DNA of 64,000 bases from Chlamydomonas reinhardtii (GCF_000002595.2 NC_057016.1:1246735-1310734); one strand, 5' to 3'; shown: positions 26,807 through 44,412, counted from the first letter of the stretch. The notes: generated by a model from the sequence alone, not told the origin. Numbers and translations: made by a program.

Positions 26807-28619
26807 CGGGCGGTACGGCAGCATGGCATCGGCAGAGGGGAAGTGAGTGCTTTAATTGCGCGGTATGTGCTTTATTTCCGCTGCCAACCGCCAGGTCGGG
26901 AAGCCCGTACAGCTATCAATTTAGGAGAATGTCTGTGAGCCACAATGCTTGTATGCGGGATTGGGTAGCTGTTGTGTGGTCATGCTAGCATGCACCAGAA
27001 CAGTCCTCCCCTGCACCAGAACCTACCATAGTAATGCATGCACACATGGTGCGATAGGGCGGCAGGGCAGGAAAACCCTGGCTACTTGCACGCAGGGGTG
27101 CTTGCACGTGTCCGTTAGCACAGTGTATATTATTCAAGTCTGCTGTTTAGATCGGCATATGCTGCGAATGACTGGAACTGCGAACTGCGAACTGCTTGGT
27201 TGGTGTTGTGCATGAGCATGGCATGTAGGTTGATGGTGCCCGCCTATTCCTGTATCGCGTTGTGGCCGGCCTGTTACCATACCGCCCAGTCGCTGGATAG
27301 CCGTACAGATATATACATTGCATTTTGGACCCCAGAAGTTGGTGGCGTGTCACCGGCCTGTGTCAACCATGTATGGTGGCGGCGGTGCGCGCGGCAAGGC
27401 GAGGGAAATACGTGAGTATGCCTGAAGAACTGTTTGGTCAACACCATTATGTGGGGAAGGCTCGGGTGTTCTTATGTGATGGGTGCTGGTGGCAGAGCCG
27501 CCCGATGTTGGGGGCTTGTGTTTATACACGCGCGCCATGCGCTTCAGAAGTGTAGGTGCGCTTTGTACAACGGCGCGCTTACGTATGGGCACTGGCACTG
27601 GCTTAGCTTTGACTTACAGTGGAGGGTCTTGCTGTTGCGCCATCACAATTCATGAAGGACTTGGGAGACATTGAAACTGTCGCATGAATCTTGTAAAGCC
27701 AGAGACGGGAATGTCCGTGAACGCTCCTAGCTGGCCGTACCGTACACCGGGCCTGGGCATGCACAGGGGGCCTTGCTCGGCAGGGGCCGCATGTACAACT
27801 ACTGTGCTCTAGCTAGGGGCAAGGCGTATCCGTATGGCGCACATCTCTTGCCTAAACACGTATTACACGCAAGGTTACACGGCGACAGTGGCACAGTGCA
27901 AGCGCGGATCAAGCCCTGGCCGGGGAATCAATCTCGGGTGCCCGCATATTTGCCCGGAGGCGGCGACGCCCCATGTTCAGCAACCTTCGACCGCCGCCCC
28001 CATGAATCCCACGCCATTCCACGTGCAGGTACGCGCACCAGTGCACAGGGGGCGCTCAGGGTTTAGATCACATGTAATGGCGAGGTGATGCGTACTGCAG
28101 GTTGGAGGGAAGTCCCGACCTGTCCCGACGGGCAGTAGGATGCCTTCGCTCCTCTGTCCGCTGGGTTAGCCTCGCCCGGCCGAGGCAGGCTGTGCGGGCA
28201 GCAAGTCTTTGGGCTCCGGTGTGCTATGTATCGCGTGTTCCGGCTGGCGCACCGTGGTCTGGTGGCTCCGGTGGTCTGCGGCTCGCGTGGGAAGCTGGAC
28301 ACAGTGATGGTGACGGCATCCCCAGCCGCCTGCACCGTCCTGCACGTCAGAGGCGGGTCAACCCTGTCCCTGTCGCTGGGTCAGGCGCACTGGTCACGCT
28401 GACGATGAGCCTGGCTCTGGTGCGCAATGAATATGCATATACTACAGGCACACTAAGGAGGGCGATGGGGCTCTCGAGGCGTAGCGCTGTGAAATAGCGA
28501 CCTGGACCAGATCCCACTCGAGCTTGCTGAGCCCCTCAAAGCCAACTCGCCCTGCCCCTGGGGCTACTTTTTAGGCGCTCGCCATAACCTTTACTCTTTC
28601 ACACCAACCACTCGCAACA
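26807..28619. other. Intergenic between two + strand genes
   Basis: No exon or structural RNA is supported. TGTAA occurs at ~27692 and ~28074; the first could end the transcript of the 214-residue gene with a ~890-base 3' UTR. Confidence 0.45.
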
Positions 28620-30748
28620 ATGCCTGCCCTTGTGAGCGTCACCTCGCGCATCGGCGCCCAGCACCGCGCAGCTGCCCCCTCCAAGGCGAGCGTGCGCGTG
28701 CCCGCCACAATCGCTCGTGCTGAGCCCAAGTTCACTCTGGACAACAGCCGCAACAGCGCGGAGGGCTATGTGGAGAAGGACACTGCGGGCCAGGTTAGTT
28801 TTGTTGGCAGTCCGGTTGTTTACTTCGTGCAACGTGTAGATAACCGACGACTTCATATTACTGACAACTCCGTTTCGGTTTCTGTCCCTCCTGAATACAG
28901 AGCAACATGTACCCCACCGTGGTGAGTGCGTGCGAGAAATTTGTATTGCTAGCGTGCTCGATCACCATGTTGAGCATAGCGCGCACAATCCTAGCGCGTA
29001 GTGTGCGGGCGCTGGTCAGCAAGCGCAAGTGGTTGTGGGCCACAGCATCGTTGGTTCCAGCCAGCACACAGCCAGAGGCGGTACCCGCGGCTAATTTTTG
29101 ACGCTTGTCCTTGGACGGGGGACAATGTCAAACACGCGCGGAGGAGGCTACGCTGGGTGGCACTAGGTCTTCGCTGGCTGTTGAGCCGCCCGACTCGACG
29201 GACTGCAGTGGGTCGCGGGGGGACCAGCGCAGGCAGTTGCTCACGACCAGGCCCCAGGCGGGTGCAACAGCGCCCGAAAGGCGTTACAGCCATGCAGTGT
29301 GTTCGGAGGGAACGGCGGAGCTGTGCCCGCCCCTGCCTGCCACCGACAGCCCCGCTGGCGTGCAGACAGCCCCTGCGGGAAGCTGCGATCAGCGCCCCTA
29401 CCCATGGGCAGACGCACACACGTGCCCGCGCCCGCATCATGCCTGCTCTCTTGCTCCCCTCTCTTTCTCCGCATGCAAACTGACCCGCTTTCCTTCCCCT
29501 GCTTCGCGCCATCCTTGTACATGGCGCACACAGATGAAGCCGTTCGAGGCGGGCAGCGCCTCCGACACTGTGCAGCAGGACAACTTCAACAACGCCCTGG
29601 CGGTGAGTGGTGCCGGTGCCGGTGCCGGGTAGAGTCGATACAGTAATGGTGGTGGGTAAAAGAGATTGCGACAAGTGGTGCTGTTGCCGGCTGAAAGTGA
29701 ACCGGTAATTCTGCGGTGGTGGGAGGCAGGCATGAAGTTGGTGCTGAATGCCAGGCCCGGGTAGAGAAACAGTTGCAGGGCTGTATCGTATTGCTACAGG
29801 CCAAGCGGCTGCCTTCATGGCTTGCGTGGAGTCCGCGATTCCTGTAGCATGGCTGGGTTCAGGATCGGAAGCTATAGGGACATGGAGGGTCTTAGAGGTC
29901 CCCAAAACCATGGATGGCTTCGCTACAAGCACCCGGGCTCTATGGGCAGTCTGTGTTGGTGGACATTAGCCGGTAAGCCTGTGGCAAGCCTGTGGCAAGC
30001 CCTGGCAAGCCTGTGGCAACTAGTGTCGTGTCGAAGCGCGGGGTACGGGGGAGTCGCGACAGGGTGCTAGGCACGGATGTTCGGATTCCAGGGTACTACC
30101 TGTACTTCGGCCCGCCGTGTTCGGGTGTGTCCCACCGAGTGCCTCCTGCTGTCGTCGCTACATCGGTCCACATCATCATCTTCATCAACGCCACCATTTT
30201 GTTGTGTTATGTCAACAGGCCGGTGCCTCCGTGGCCGCCCTGGGTGCCATTGCCCTGGGCCTGACCGCGCTTCTCAACGCGGGCAGCAGCACCCCGGGTA
30301 GGTGCGGGCAGGGCGCCTGGGGCTTGTGTGGGCGGGAAAGGTAGGAATGGTGAAGTGGGCGAGGCGTGAGCGCGGCCTGGGTCGCGAGCAGCGCGCGAGC
30401 ACAGAAGGCAACGTGCGGGTGGTGCGCTAGGAGGTGTCAGGGCGGGCTGGTGTGGACGCCGTTGGAGCGCACGGCCGGCGAATGGCCGGCTCCTGCACAG
30501 GGAACTCCTCACTGTTCCGTGCCTCCCTCGCTTTCGGCCTCTTCCTCGTTGCCCCGTGCCTCTCGAGAACCCTTACTAGTGCCCAACCCCTGACACAATC
30601 TACAGCTGTGGACACTGAGGACTTCTCCGCCTACGACTCGCTGTCATCCTACGCCGCCAAGTTCTCGCCCCGCGCCGCCCCCGCCCCTGTCGCCGCCCCC
30701 GTCGCCGAGCCCGTGGCCGTGGAGGCGCCCGCCGTGGCGTCCGAGTAA
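28620..30748 (+). CDS. Plastid-targeted small membrane protein, function unknown
   Basis: Five exons close in phase: 28620-28793, 28901-28921 (only 21 bases), 29534-29602, 30219-30297 and 30606-30748, giving 161 residues. Residues 1-~35 (MPALVSVTSRIGAQHRAAAP...) are rich in Ala, Arg, Ser and Val, with no acidic residue up to ATIARA|EP. That is the form of an algal chloroplast transit peptide. A polar segment (KFTLDNSRNSAEGYVEKD, SNMYPTV, MKPFEAGSASDTVQQDNF) follows. One membrane span comes next (AGASVAALGAIALGLTALLN), then DFSAYDSLSSYAAKFSPR and an Ala/Pro/Val-rich tail (residues ~139-161). A thylakoid location is inferred. I do not recognise the protein. Confidence 0.85.
29968..30020. repeat. 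Short minisatellite in an intron
   Basis: About four imperfect copies of GGCAAGCCTGT lie in tandem inside the intron before the membrane-span exon of the plastid protein gene. Confidence 0.85.
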
Positions 30749-32387
30749 AGGCAGCAGCAATAGCAGCCGGACACGGAGTGGGCTCCTTGTAGCTGCTTGG
30801 CCGGAGCTGTAGCTACTGCGAAGTTGCGGCTGCAGCTTTGCAGGGAATCAGCATCTCGGTGTGGTGGTCTAGCCGAGGACTGACGGCGTCAGCTGGCGTG
30901 GCTCGGGGCGCCGCGTGTGTGCCGCGCGTAGGTGCCAGTGTGTTGGCTAGTGTGGCAGTCCGCTGGTGCAGACCGTTGGGGGGACCAGCAAGCACGCCAG
31001 GCGTGTCAGTCGGTTTTGGGTGTGTCGTGTTTGAGAGTTGAATGGTAGGAGTGGCGGAGCGATCACCGGATGACACATGCGGCATTTCTTGTGTTCATAC
31101 GTCCACGGGCCGTGAGGCTGCCACCGGCTGCCCCTCATGGCTGCCCCTCGGTTTTGACGTTTTTCTTCGAGGGTGAGGCGTGTGCGCGTTGTGTGTGTGC
31201 GTGTGCCGGACCGCGTCTACGGTATGTGCCGTGGACTCAAATATTATGTGGAATCCGCATTTGGGTCAATGAAGTACAGAGTGGTGTTGATGCTCTCCGG
31301 ACATTACGGATTGAGTGAGCAGTACGGTATTGGTGTGGTGGCGACGCGTAACACACGCGTGGAAGTGGATGCAGAGCTGTTTTGAGTAGTGTGGCTGGGC
31401 CTGCCTCTGTTGTGGGCGCTCAGACGCACGAATGGCACCACTCAAGTGCTGACAGGCTGTAAACGAAGTGCAGCGCTGCAGCCCTGTGAAGCGTTGACGG
31501 TTTGACCTCTTCGCTGAAGCCCTACACCGCGTCATACGCCCAATGGGACCAAGAGAGGAATGCGCATCAGCAAACTTCCAGCCAGCCAGCAACTTGTCGG
31601 TACAGTAACTCCGGCGTTCGACCAGCCATGCACTCCTGCTCTGCCGCTGCAAACTGTTTGCTGTCTGCTTGGGGTACGGGCGTCAGCTGCACCCTATGGG
31701 ACCTCGCCAACCTGCCTGAACCCTGTCCCATCACACGCCCAATGGGACCAAGAGTGGTTGGAGAGCGACGACCAAGTCATCAAGTCGCAGGCATAGGCCA
31801 CACGTTGGCTTCACCTGTTGCAGTTGTTGCTTCCTTGGTTACAGCCCATGGCCCTCGTCAGCGAGCGGCGTCCCACTGACAGGCTGCGCCTGAGGCGCTC
31901 TCGTCTCATCGCCGCCTTCCCACACCAACGCACCATCGCCACACGAACCCACCAGGGATTCACGAGTTGACGAGCAAGCGGGGTCACAGACAGCCTCAAT
32001 CTTCGAACACCACACACGATGGCCAATGGCCTCATGTAGTACCAGCAACACAAAACCAACGCGAAACATGAATGCCATACGCACGCACGCATCAAAACCA
32101 ACAGAATAAACTGCGAGTGCGCCGTGTCATGCTGCATGATGGGCTTGATCCGGGTGTGTGCGCCGCGCAGCGTGAGCCGCAGAGGAAGGGGAAGTGCGAG
32201 CCAACAGCTGTATCGCTCCCTTCCTGCCTGCAGCCCCCGCCTCGTGTTCCTTCAGTGCTGGCCCTTGCGCCACGCGGGGTGACGCCGTGAGGGCCGCGCA
32301 CATCATACTTTTCAGCGCGGATCTAGGAAATCACACACACCCGCCAAACCGACCCCGGCATCGCAACCTGCACGGGGCTCGTCACCC
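30749..32387. other. Intergenic between convergent genes
   Basis: Holds the 3' regions of the plastid protein gene (+) and MSRA1 (-). No exon is supported. A 24-base element occurs twice, at 31532-31555 and 31731-31754, with one mismatch. A TGTAA at ~31451 may end the + strand transcript. Confidence 0.5.
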
Positions 32388-32392
32388 TTACA
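32388..32392 (-). terminator. Poly(A) signal TGTAA of MSRA1
   Basis: TGTAA on the - strand is the algal poly(A) signal. It lies about 575 bases past the last recognisable MSRA1 codon, leaving room for a 3' UTR with a SECIS element. Confidence 0.6.
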
Positions 32393-32965
32393 GCCGACAC
32401 GCCACCCGCTCGCCTCCGCCTCGCTTCCCTCTTCAGCTGGTCAGGCCTGGCGGGGCGACACCCGCTCACCACCAGCCCGCAGAGCCACGGCGCATCATGG
32501 ACTTCTCAATGTCTGCGATGCACAGAATGAACGACACAGGGGGTTCTCCGGCGACGGTCGGCAGCAGAACCGGAGTGGCTGAGCTGCCCCTGGGAGAGGT
32601 TGGCGCGCAGACGGTTCGGTGGCGCGACCAAGGGTCGGGTCACGCGGGTATGGCGACAGGCCTGAGACACGCCTGCTCAGTCCCAATCCCACACTCCCAC
32701 ATCCACTCCCATTCCTACCTCCTGGTGTACCTCCCACTCCCATGCCCATCCCCTGCTCCCTTCCCATGCCCAACTCCCCATGCGCAACCCAGCTGCAACG
32801 CCCGCAGCCCGTCGCCACTCCATGCCCAACAGCCCCACGAGAGCAGCCAGCATTCACTCTTTCCCTCGCCCACAGGCCTGGCCCAGCATACAACGCAGCA
32901 AACACGTGCCCTTTCCCTCCCTTTCCTTCCCTCCCTTTCCTTCCTACCTCCGGGATGTTCGAGTG

Positions 32966-33544
32966 TCACGCACATACCCCACCCATCCCCCTAACACGCC
33001 CGCACCCACATTTCTGGTGGTACTCCTCCGCGTCCCACCAGTCCCCGGCGGGGTCCACAGTGGTGGCCAGCCGCACGCGGTACTTGCCCTCCAGCTCCTT
33101 CATCACGGCGGCCAGGGCGGTGCGCTGCGCCTCGCTATGGTACCACACAGCCGACTGTGGGGCAGGTCAAGGGGGGAGGCAAACAGGATGGAGGTTTTGA
33201 GCTGGAGTTCAGGTTACTGAGTTGGTTAGGTTTAGTAGGTTGAGCTGGTTGGGCTCAACCCGGCGCGCTTGCTGAACGCTGCAACCCTTGCAAGCCCTGC
33301 AAGCCCGGCACGGGGTCAGTCATGCCGCTGGTAGGGACAGTGCAGCGCTGTGCTAACACTGCTATTCCTGTCCCTGTGCCTGTCCTCCCCTGGCCTCCTC
33401 ACTCACCTTGTACTGGCATTTGGACTTCTGGGTGGGGTCGTGCTCCCGGAAGAATTGCTGCACGCATAGGACAGCAGCACCAGCAGCAGCACAAGGAGCA
33501 GCACAAGGGCGGATGCATTCGACAACAGCTGTAATAGGGCAGAT

Positions 33545-33580
<36 letters not shown>

Positions 33581-33699
33581 ACACACACATACACACACAC
33601 ACACGCACCGTCGCTTTGCTGCATCGCATACACTGTCTTTGCGCAACGTTTTCCTTGTGCTCTTTAACACACACACGCACGCACGCACGCACGCACGCC

Positions 33700-33737
<38 letters not shown>

Positions 33738-34728
33738 CATAAATACAAACACACAGGAAACAAACACACCTTGAGCAGGTCCTCGTACGAGATGATGGCA
33801 GGGTCAAACCAGACCCGCATCGCCTGCGCACAACAATGCAGGTGGGAGGCCAACACGTCATCGCCGTAAGCAACACACGGGCACATGCGTTCAGGCGTCG
33901 GGGGGCGAACATGATGTGAAAACACTGCCCATGCAGCTAACCGCTACTACCGCAACATGCTGCTGCAGAGACCCAGGCAGCCGGGGATCCACGCCGCTCT
34001 TGTGCCCCCACGGCATACAGCTGCTCGTCTATCAGGTCATGTCACTGTCAGTTTCTGCGCGTCGCACCTCTGTGTGGCCGTCGCCAGCGCACACAGACTC
34101 GTAGGTGGGGTTGGGGCGGCTGCCGCCCGTGTAGCCCACGCGAGTCTTCACCACACCGGGAAGCTTCGCGAACGAAGCCTCCTGCACGGCCGCACGGAAG
34201 GGTCAGGAAGGAAAATTGGCGAGGGATACATGGGGGGCAGCACGGGGGGGGGGGGGGGGCGGGCTGCAGCTGTGTATGAGCGCAGGCATCAAAGAGCAGC
34301 TCAGCCCTGATTCCAGCGACTATGGTTGATTTACAGTTCCTACATTGCGGAAACCGACCGTGGCCCAAAACAACCCAGAGCAGAAAACCTGCCAGAAATC
34401 CACGCCGAGTGGGCAAGAGCCTGAAACCACGGACCGCGACCTTGCTCACCGGGTGCCAGAATCAGCCAAGCGCGAAAGTGGCGAGCTCCGCGCCAGAAGC
34501 TCCGTTCCCGTTAGTCGCCATCGCGGAGATGTCCCGACTGAACCTCCGGCTGCTGCTCGTGGTAGGTGATGCGATGCTACCAGCAGTGATGCTGGAGGTG
34601 GAAGGAGCAGTGATAAAGGCGGGCAGGCTGGCGCGAGACGCGGTGTTGCGTGCACGAATGGCAACCAGTCGCTGTGAGGTCGCGGCCTTTACTGCGGTTG
34701 TGTGTCGCGCTGCACGTGCCAGCGCCAT
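32966..34728 (-). CDS. MSRA1: Peptide methionine-S-sulfoxide reductase A, selenoprotein (in-frame TGA = Sec)
   Basis: It reduces methionine-S-sulfoxide in proteins. Exons: 34728-34450, 34181-34068, 33823-33770, 33457-33407 and 33152-~32966, all phase 0. The catalytic motif, GCFW in most MsrA, reads Gly-TGA-Phe-Trp at 34467-34456; TGA is at 34464-34462. The open frame resumes with perfect family fit: [65 protein letters not shown] and AEEYHQK. A Sec-containing MsrA is known from Chlamydomonas, so this is a selenoprotein and not a pseudogene. The first ~75 residues are Arg/Ser/Ala-rich, suggesting organelle import. The end is uncertain: reading on gives [15 protein letters not shown] and a stop at 32966, while a donor right after YHQK plus one base would splice elsewhere. 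Confidence 0.9.
33549..33736. repeat. Two (CA)n tracts in an MSRA1 intron
   Basis: CA arrays at 33549-33604 and 33669-33736 are TG on the coding strand. Between them is copy B of the 37-base dispersed repeat (33635-33671). Confidence 0.95.
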
Positions 34729-34928
34729 GATGGCTTCTAGAACGAATAACTGCCCAGTTGGCGGATGCTGTAAGTGGCCAGCGGCGCCCGCCTGCATGGG
34801 GACTGGATGAGCCTTCGCCCACCCCAAGTTGGGCCTTCGGCCTCCCCAAGACCAGCGGTGTTGGCAGCACCTCAGCACGAGGGTTCTGCTTCACCGCAGC
34901 AACTGTTTAAAAGCCTAGGTGTATCAGG
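34729..34928. promoter_or_regulatory. 200-base divergent promoter of MSRA1 and the Gly/Ser-rich protein gene
   Basis: Only 200 bases part the two start codons. GTTTAAAAGCC at ~34906-34916 is TATA-like for the + strand gene but lies about 13 bases before its ATG, so either the element or the start codon may be wrong. Confidence 0.5.
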
Positions 34929-40753
<5,825 letters not shown>

Positions 40754-40885
40754 TTGAGGCGGATGGGCTCGCCGCGGTGGTTGGCATCGGGTGAAGGCAC
40801 TGGTGCCGTCGAGGGCATGGGTGGGCAGCGTTGGTCACCAAGGGCATCATTGCTGGACACGGCGGTTATCTAAGGGTTTGTCATA

Positions 40886-40895
40886 GTTGTAATGT
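40886..40895 (+). terminator. Poly(A) signal (TGTAATGTAA)
   Basis: Two tandem TGTAA signals lie about 135 bases after the stop of the Gly/Ser-rich protein gene and before the PAC3 start. Confidence 0.75.
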
Positions 40896-41004
40896 AACTA
40901 GTACAACTCAAGATTGGAAAGCAAGCGATATACGCAATTAACATTCACGACAGGCCGTCCATTCTCTTGGCGCCGCCGATCGCTATACCGAGCATAGCAT
41001 AGCT

Positions 41005-41841
41005 ATGGAAGTAGAGGCAGCTATTGCTGCGCATTCGCCTCCGGGCTTTCCGGTGCGCAACCGCATCTTCGCGCGCTCCATCAACGGCGTCGTCACCAAT
41101 TTTATATGGAACCTGTACCTGGACCATCTGTTCCTCATAATTACGCAAATTGGGACAGTCGGCACAGTCATCTCGGCGCGGTAAGCCGGGTGTGGGCACG
41201 CATGATAGGGGGAAGGCTCCGCACACCCCTGCGCAACCAAGCAGCCCTGCCCTCAGCCCTGGTCACCCCCAAGACCTCCCTCTTAAGTTTCCGTTACCGA
41301 GTGTGTGTTTGTCCTGTACGCACGCACGCACGCACGCAGGCAAGACTCCACGTTTGACGGCCGGACCACGTTCACCACATCCGTCGTACTGGGCAAGCGC
41401 GAGGACCCGGGGCTCGAGCTTGCGTCGCGGCAGCTGGTGGAGGTGATCGGCGCGGCAGGACACAACAAGTGAGCAGTGGGCTGCAGGCAGGGCTGCTGGC
41501 CGCAGGTGCAGGCGTTGGTCGTTTGGGGGCGAGGCGATGGCAACGGGTCGGTTGACAGCGCGTGTGACTGTTTGTGGGATTGGGTGAGTGCCTAAACCTT
41601 GGGCAGCGCGGTGCGTGGCCGGGCAGAGAGCACGGCCATGGCATTTTATTACGAATGCAAATAGTAAGAAGTGATGCATCTAAAGCTCAGATGGAGGCTC
41701 AGATTGTCCTGCTTTGATCTACGACTCGCTGATCACGTCGACTGCAGGCCGATCACGTTATGCCTCGGGCTCAAGGAGGCCAGCCCGGCCCTCGTGAAGG
41801 AGCTCGTGGCCGCGGTGCGCGAGGACAACGTGTGGAGCTAG
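41005..41841 (+). CDS. PAC3: Proteasome assembly chaperone 3 homologue
   Basis: Helps assemble the alpha ring of the 20S proteasome, with PAC4 in other eukaryotes. Three exons close in phase: 41005-41180, 41340-41468 and 41748-41841, giving 132 residues against about 122 in human PSMG3. The pattern follows PSMG3 along its length: LFLIITQIGTVGTVISAR (human VVTQFGKMGTLVSL), TFTTSVVLGKREDPGLEL (LTTKVLLGQDEPLI), ASRQLVEVIGAAGHNKPITL, and an end in VREDNVWS. The start follows the stop of the upstream + strand gene by 251 bases. No targeting signal is seen, consistent with a cytosolic or nuclear chaperone. Confidence 0.85.
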
Positions 41842-44407
41842 GAACCAGGAGCCCAAGAGGCTCAAGCGGCAGCGGGCTGAGGTGATGCGCCTACACAGGC
41901 CTGGACAGCGGGTTTTATCATGCTGCTTTGTGATTGCCTGGAGGCGGTGGCAAGTAGTGCAGCTGGCTGCATCTCGACAGCACAGAGGCAGAGCCTGCAC
42001 TGGGGGCCAGAGCCGGCGCCGGGAGCATGTGAGGCCGCTTGGAGTGGGGCTGGGCGGGTAAGGGCCGGTGGACCGTGGCAATAGTACCGGTAATGCATGG
42101 GAACAGGTGCAGTCGAGTGTGCACTGCAGGATAGGTCTCAGGGCTTGCAAAGACTGGCAAAGAATGGAAGTGCGAGAATGAATGAGGTGTTGAGGTTCCT
42201 GTGGTGCCCCGTGCCCGTGAATTTGCGAACCGGGCCGGAGGCGTGGGTGTGATGCGGCGGGGCGTGTGCACGCCCTCTGAGGAGGGGCTTTGGTGGCAGT
42301 GAGTGTGCATGAGTGGTGCGTGACGTGCGTTGCGGCGCAGACGCAGAGGCAGCGCATGGAATGCACAGTGCGTGGCTTAAAGCGCATACATAGGCCGCTT
42401 GGAGTGCATGCCGAGGTGGGAACTACTGGTTAGCCCGGTTAGAGCGCAGTGAAGCGGAGCGAGATGAGGGCTGAGCAGGGTTAGCATGGAGACCGTACGA
42501 AGCGTCAAGTATTCGCTGTTGTCTATCGTTCGGCATTCTACCTCTCAGTATCTCTGCTTTGAACGGATTCTTATAATGACCACAGGGGCCCCCCTGATTG
42601 ACCATGCCCTCCTGTTCCCGCCCGCGAGCCTTCCGGCCATTCTGGATTGTAAATGCCCTTGGCTGTCAGACTCCATTCCAGCGGCGCCTCAACGGCCCAA
42701 TCCTTGCTCAGCTCAGCTCCACTCCCGGGTTCTCCTACAGCGGAGGCCGTCGACGGGCCGACAGCTAACAGGCTGTGCCGCTGTGGTGGGAGCTGGGGAG
42801 CGCTGGGATCGCTGGTGGCACCATGACTACTGGCGTGAGACTACACCCGCTGTGTGCGCGGACATGACTTTTGCCTCGTGCAGGTCTGTGGTCGGTTAGT
42901 CTAGTTGCAGGTATCAGGAATGCACACACATACACACACATGCGCACGGGGCCTACGAAAGTGGGATAGCGTGGCAGTGTGCCGTATGTTCCCCGGTGGG
43001 CGAGGCAGGGGCTGATGCATCGACCTGGCCGAGCACCGTACAGCACTCCAGCCAGCGGACCATCCAGCATCCGACCATCCAGCTTTTGCCAAGAGTGACT
43101 GCAGCAACGCCGGCATGACAGGCAACCCAAGTTGTGACCGCGGCCTTGTTAAACTTGACAAAGTTGTGCACACACGCACAGCCAAGGCAGAGGTCACGTT
43201 GCTGTGCGGTCTGACCTGCCTCCACCTCCATGCCACCAGCCATACGGACGCCTTTCAAGCGGGGAAGCCAGCTGTGTCGTACCCCGCACTCCGAGATCTC
43301 GCCAGGCGGCCCATGACCTGCCTGGGTGCTGCTGCCCGCTTCACGTGCCGTCGTAAACCATTGCGTAGGGGAAATCGCCGACATCTTCCACACTTCTCAG
43401 CGCAAGCCACCAAGCCGCCATTGTGCTCCTCGCATCAAATCAAAGTTATACTCGCAATCCCAAATGAAGAACTGCGCAGCTTGCATCAATGCTGGAGCAC
43501 GCCTGGAAGCACACACGTGCTGCCGGACAGCCAGCCGCGCTCTGCTCCAACCTTCCTGATACAGTACCTTTTATTCTTGGACGTTCACACGTGAACATCG
43601 AGCCGCGCGGTGCACAACTGCATTGCAACGGCCCCCCCTAAGCGCTATAACTTGCTAGTAATGCAACTCATCACAATCTCTTGTACTATCCGGCGGAGGG
43701 TACCATATTGTCAGGCGCAGCTTGATGTTGCCGCTTTCGTTTAGATTGTTTCTTTGAAGGAACATGCACACCCGGTAGGGCCAATACCATGCACGCAATC
43801 AGTCCACATTGCTGCCGCATGCACTGCCCCACCACACAAGAAACCGCCCTAGGGGCGCCCGCCACGTGTCACGCCGCGTGCCTTACTACCTACCTAGCTA
43901 GGATGGCGAATAGCAGACCCCATCCAAGCCCGTCTCTCAATGAATGCCCCAGGCACGACCCCCATGAACTACTTAGCCCATGCAGATGCATACTTCTGCG
44001 ACCACCATCCCGACCTGAACTTATCTCTTTTGCAGCAGACATGAAGCAGGCACGCTCGCCGCTTGAGCCTGACAGCCCCGATCACAGCCAGTGCACACAG
44101 CCGTTCGGGCACAAGTAGCCGTCAGCCCAGCAGAGCGATTCTGCCGCCTCAACAACAGATCTCATATGCCCGTTGGCAATACGGACCTTGCAACCCATCT
44201 GAGGCATAGGTACATTGCCTCTCTTGAGCAGGTGTGCCTGCCAGTAGTTGTGCAGTCTAGTGCGTCCGGCTGCGTTCAACGCTTGAGAACGGTGCGCAGA
44301 CCCCTTGCTCGTCATGCATCGCAACGCGCACACGCTGCACCCGCCGCACCATGTAGTAAGCCACGTCGCGCCGCACGACAACATGCGGCACGCGCAGTAC
44401 ACGCCGC
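41842..44407. other. Intergenic between convergent genes
   Basis: About 2.6 kb with no supported exon, RNA gene or element. It holds the 3' regions of PAC3 (+) and the ARID-HMG gene (-). Open frames such as 42486-42899 and 43115-43594 lack family resemblance and splice context. Confidence 0.5.
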
Positions 44408-44412
44408 TTACA
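44408..44412 (-). terminator. Poly(A) signal TGTAA of the ARID-HMG gene
   Basis: TGTAA on the - strand, about 100 bases past the stop codon at 44514-44512. Confidence 0.75.

Noticed and set aside
32461-32505. SECIS candidate for MSRA1 (ATGA ... TGA on the - strand)
   Set aside because: The intervening bases do not form a convincing helix II and there is no AA pair in the apical loop.
34462-34464. MsrA as a pseudogene because of the TGA
   Set aside because: All other exons are intact and in phase, and the TGA is exactly at the Cys/Sec position of GCFW.
42486-43594. Open frames of 60-160 codons on both strands
   Set aside because: They overlap one another, show no family pattern, and lack consistent splice or poly(A) signals.
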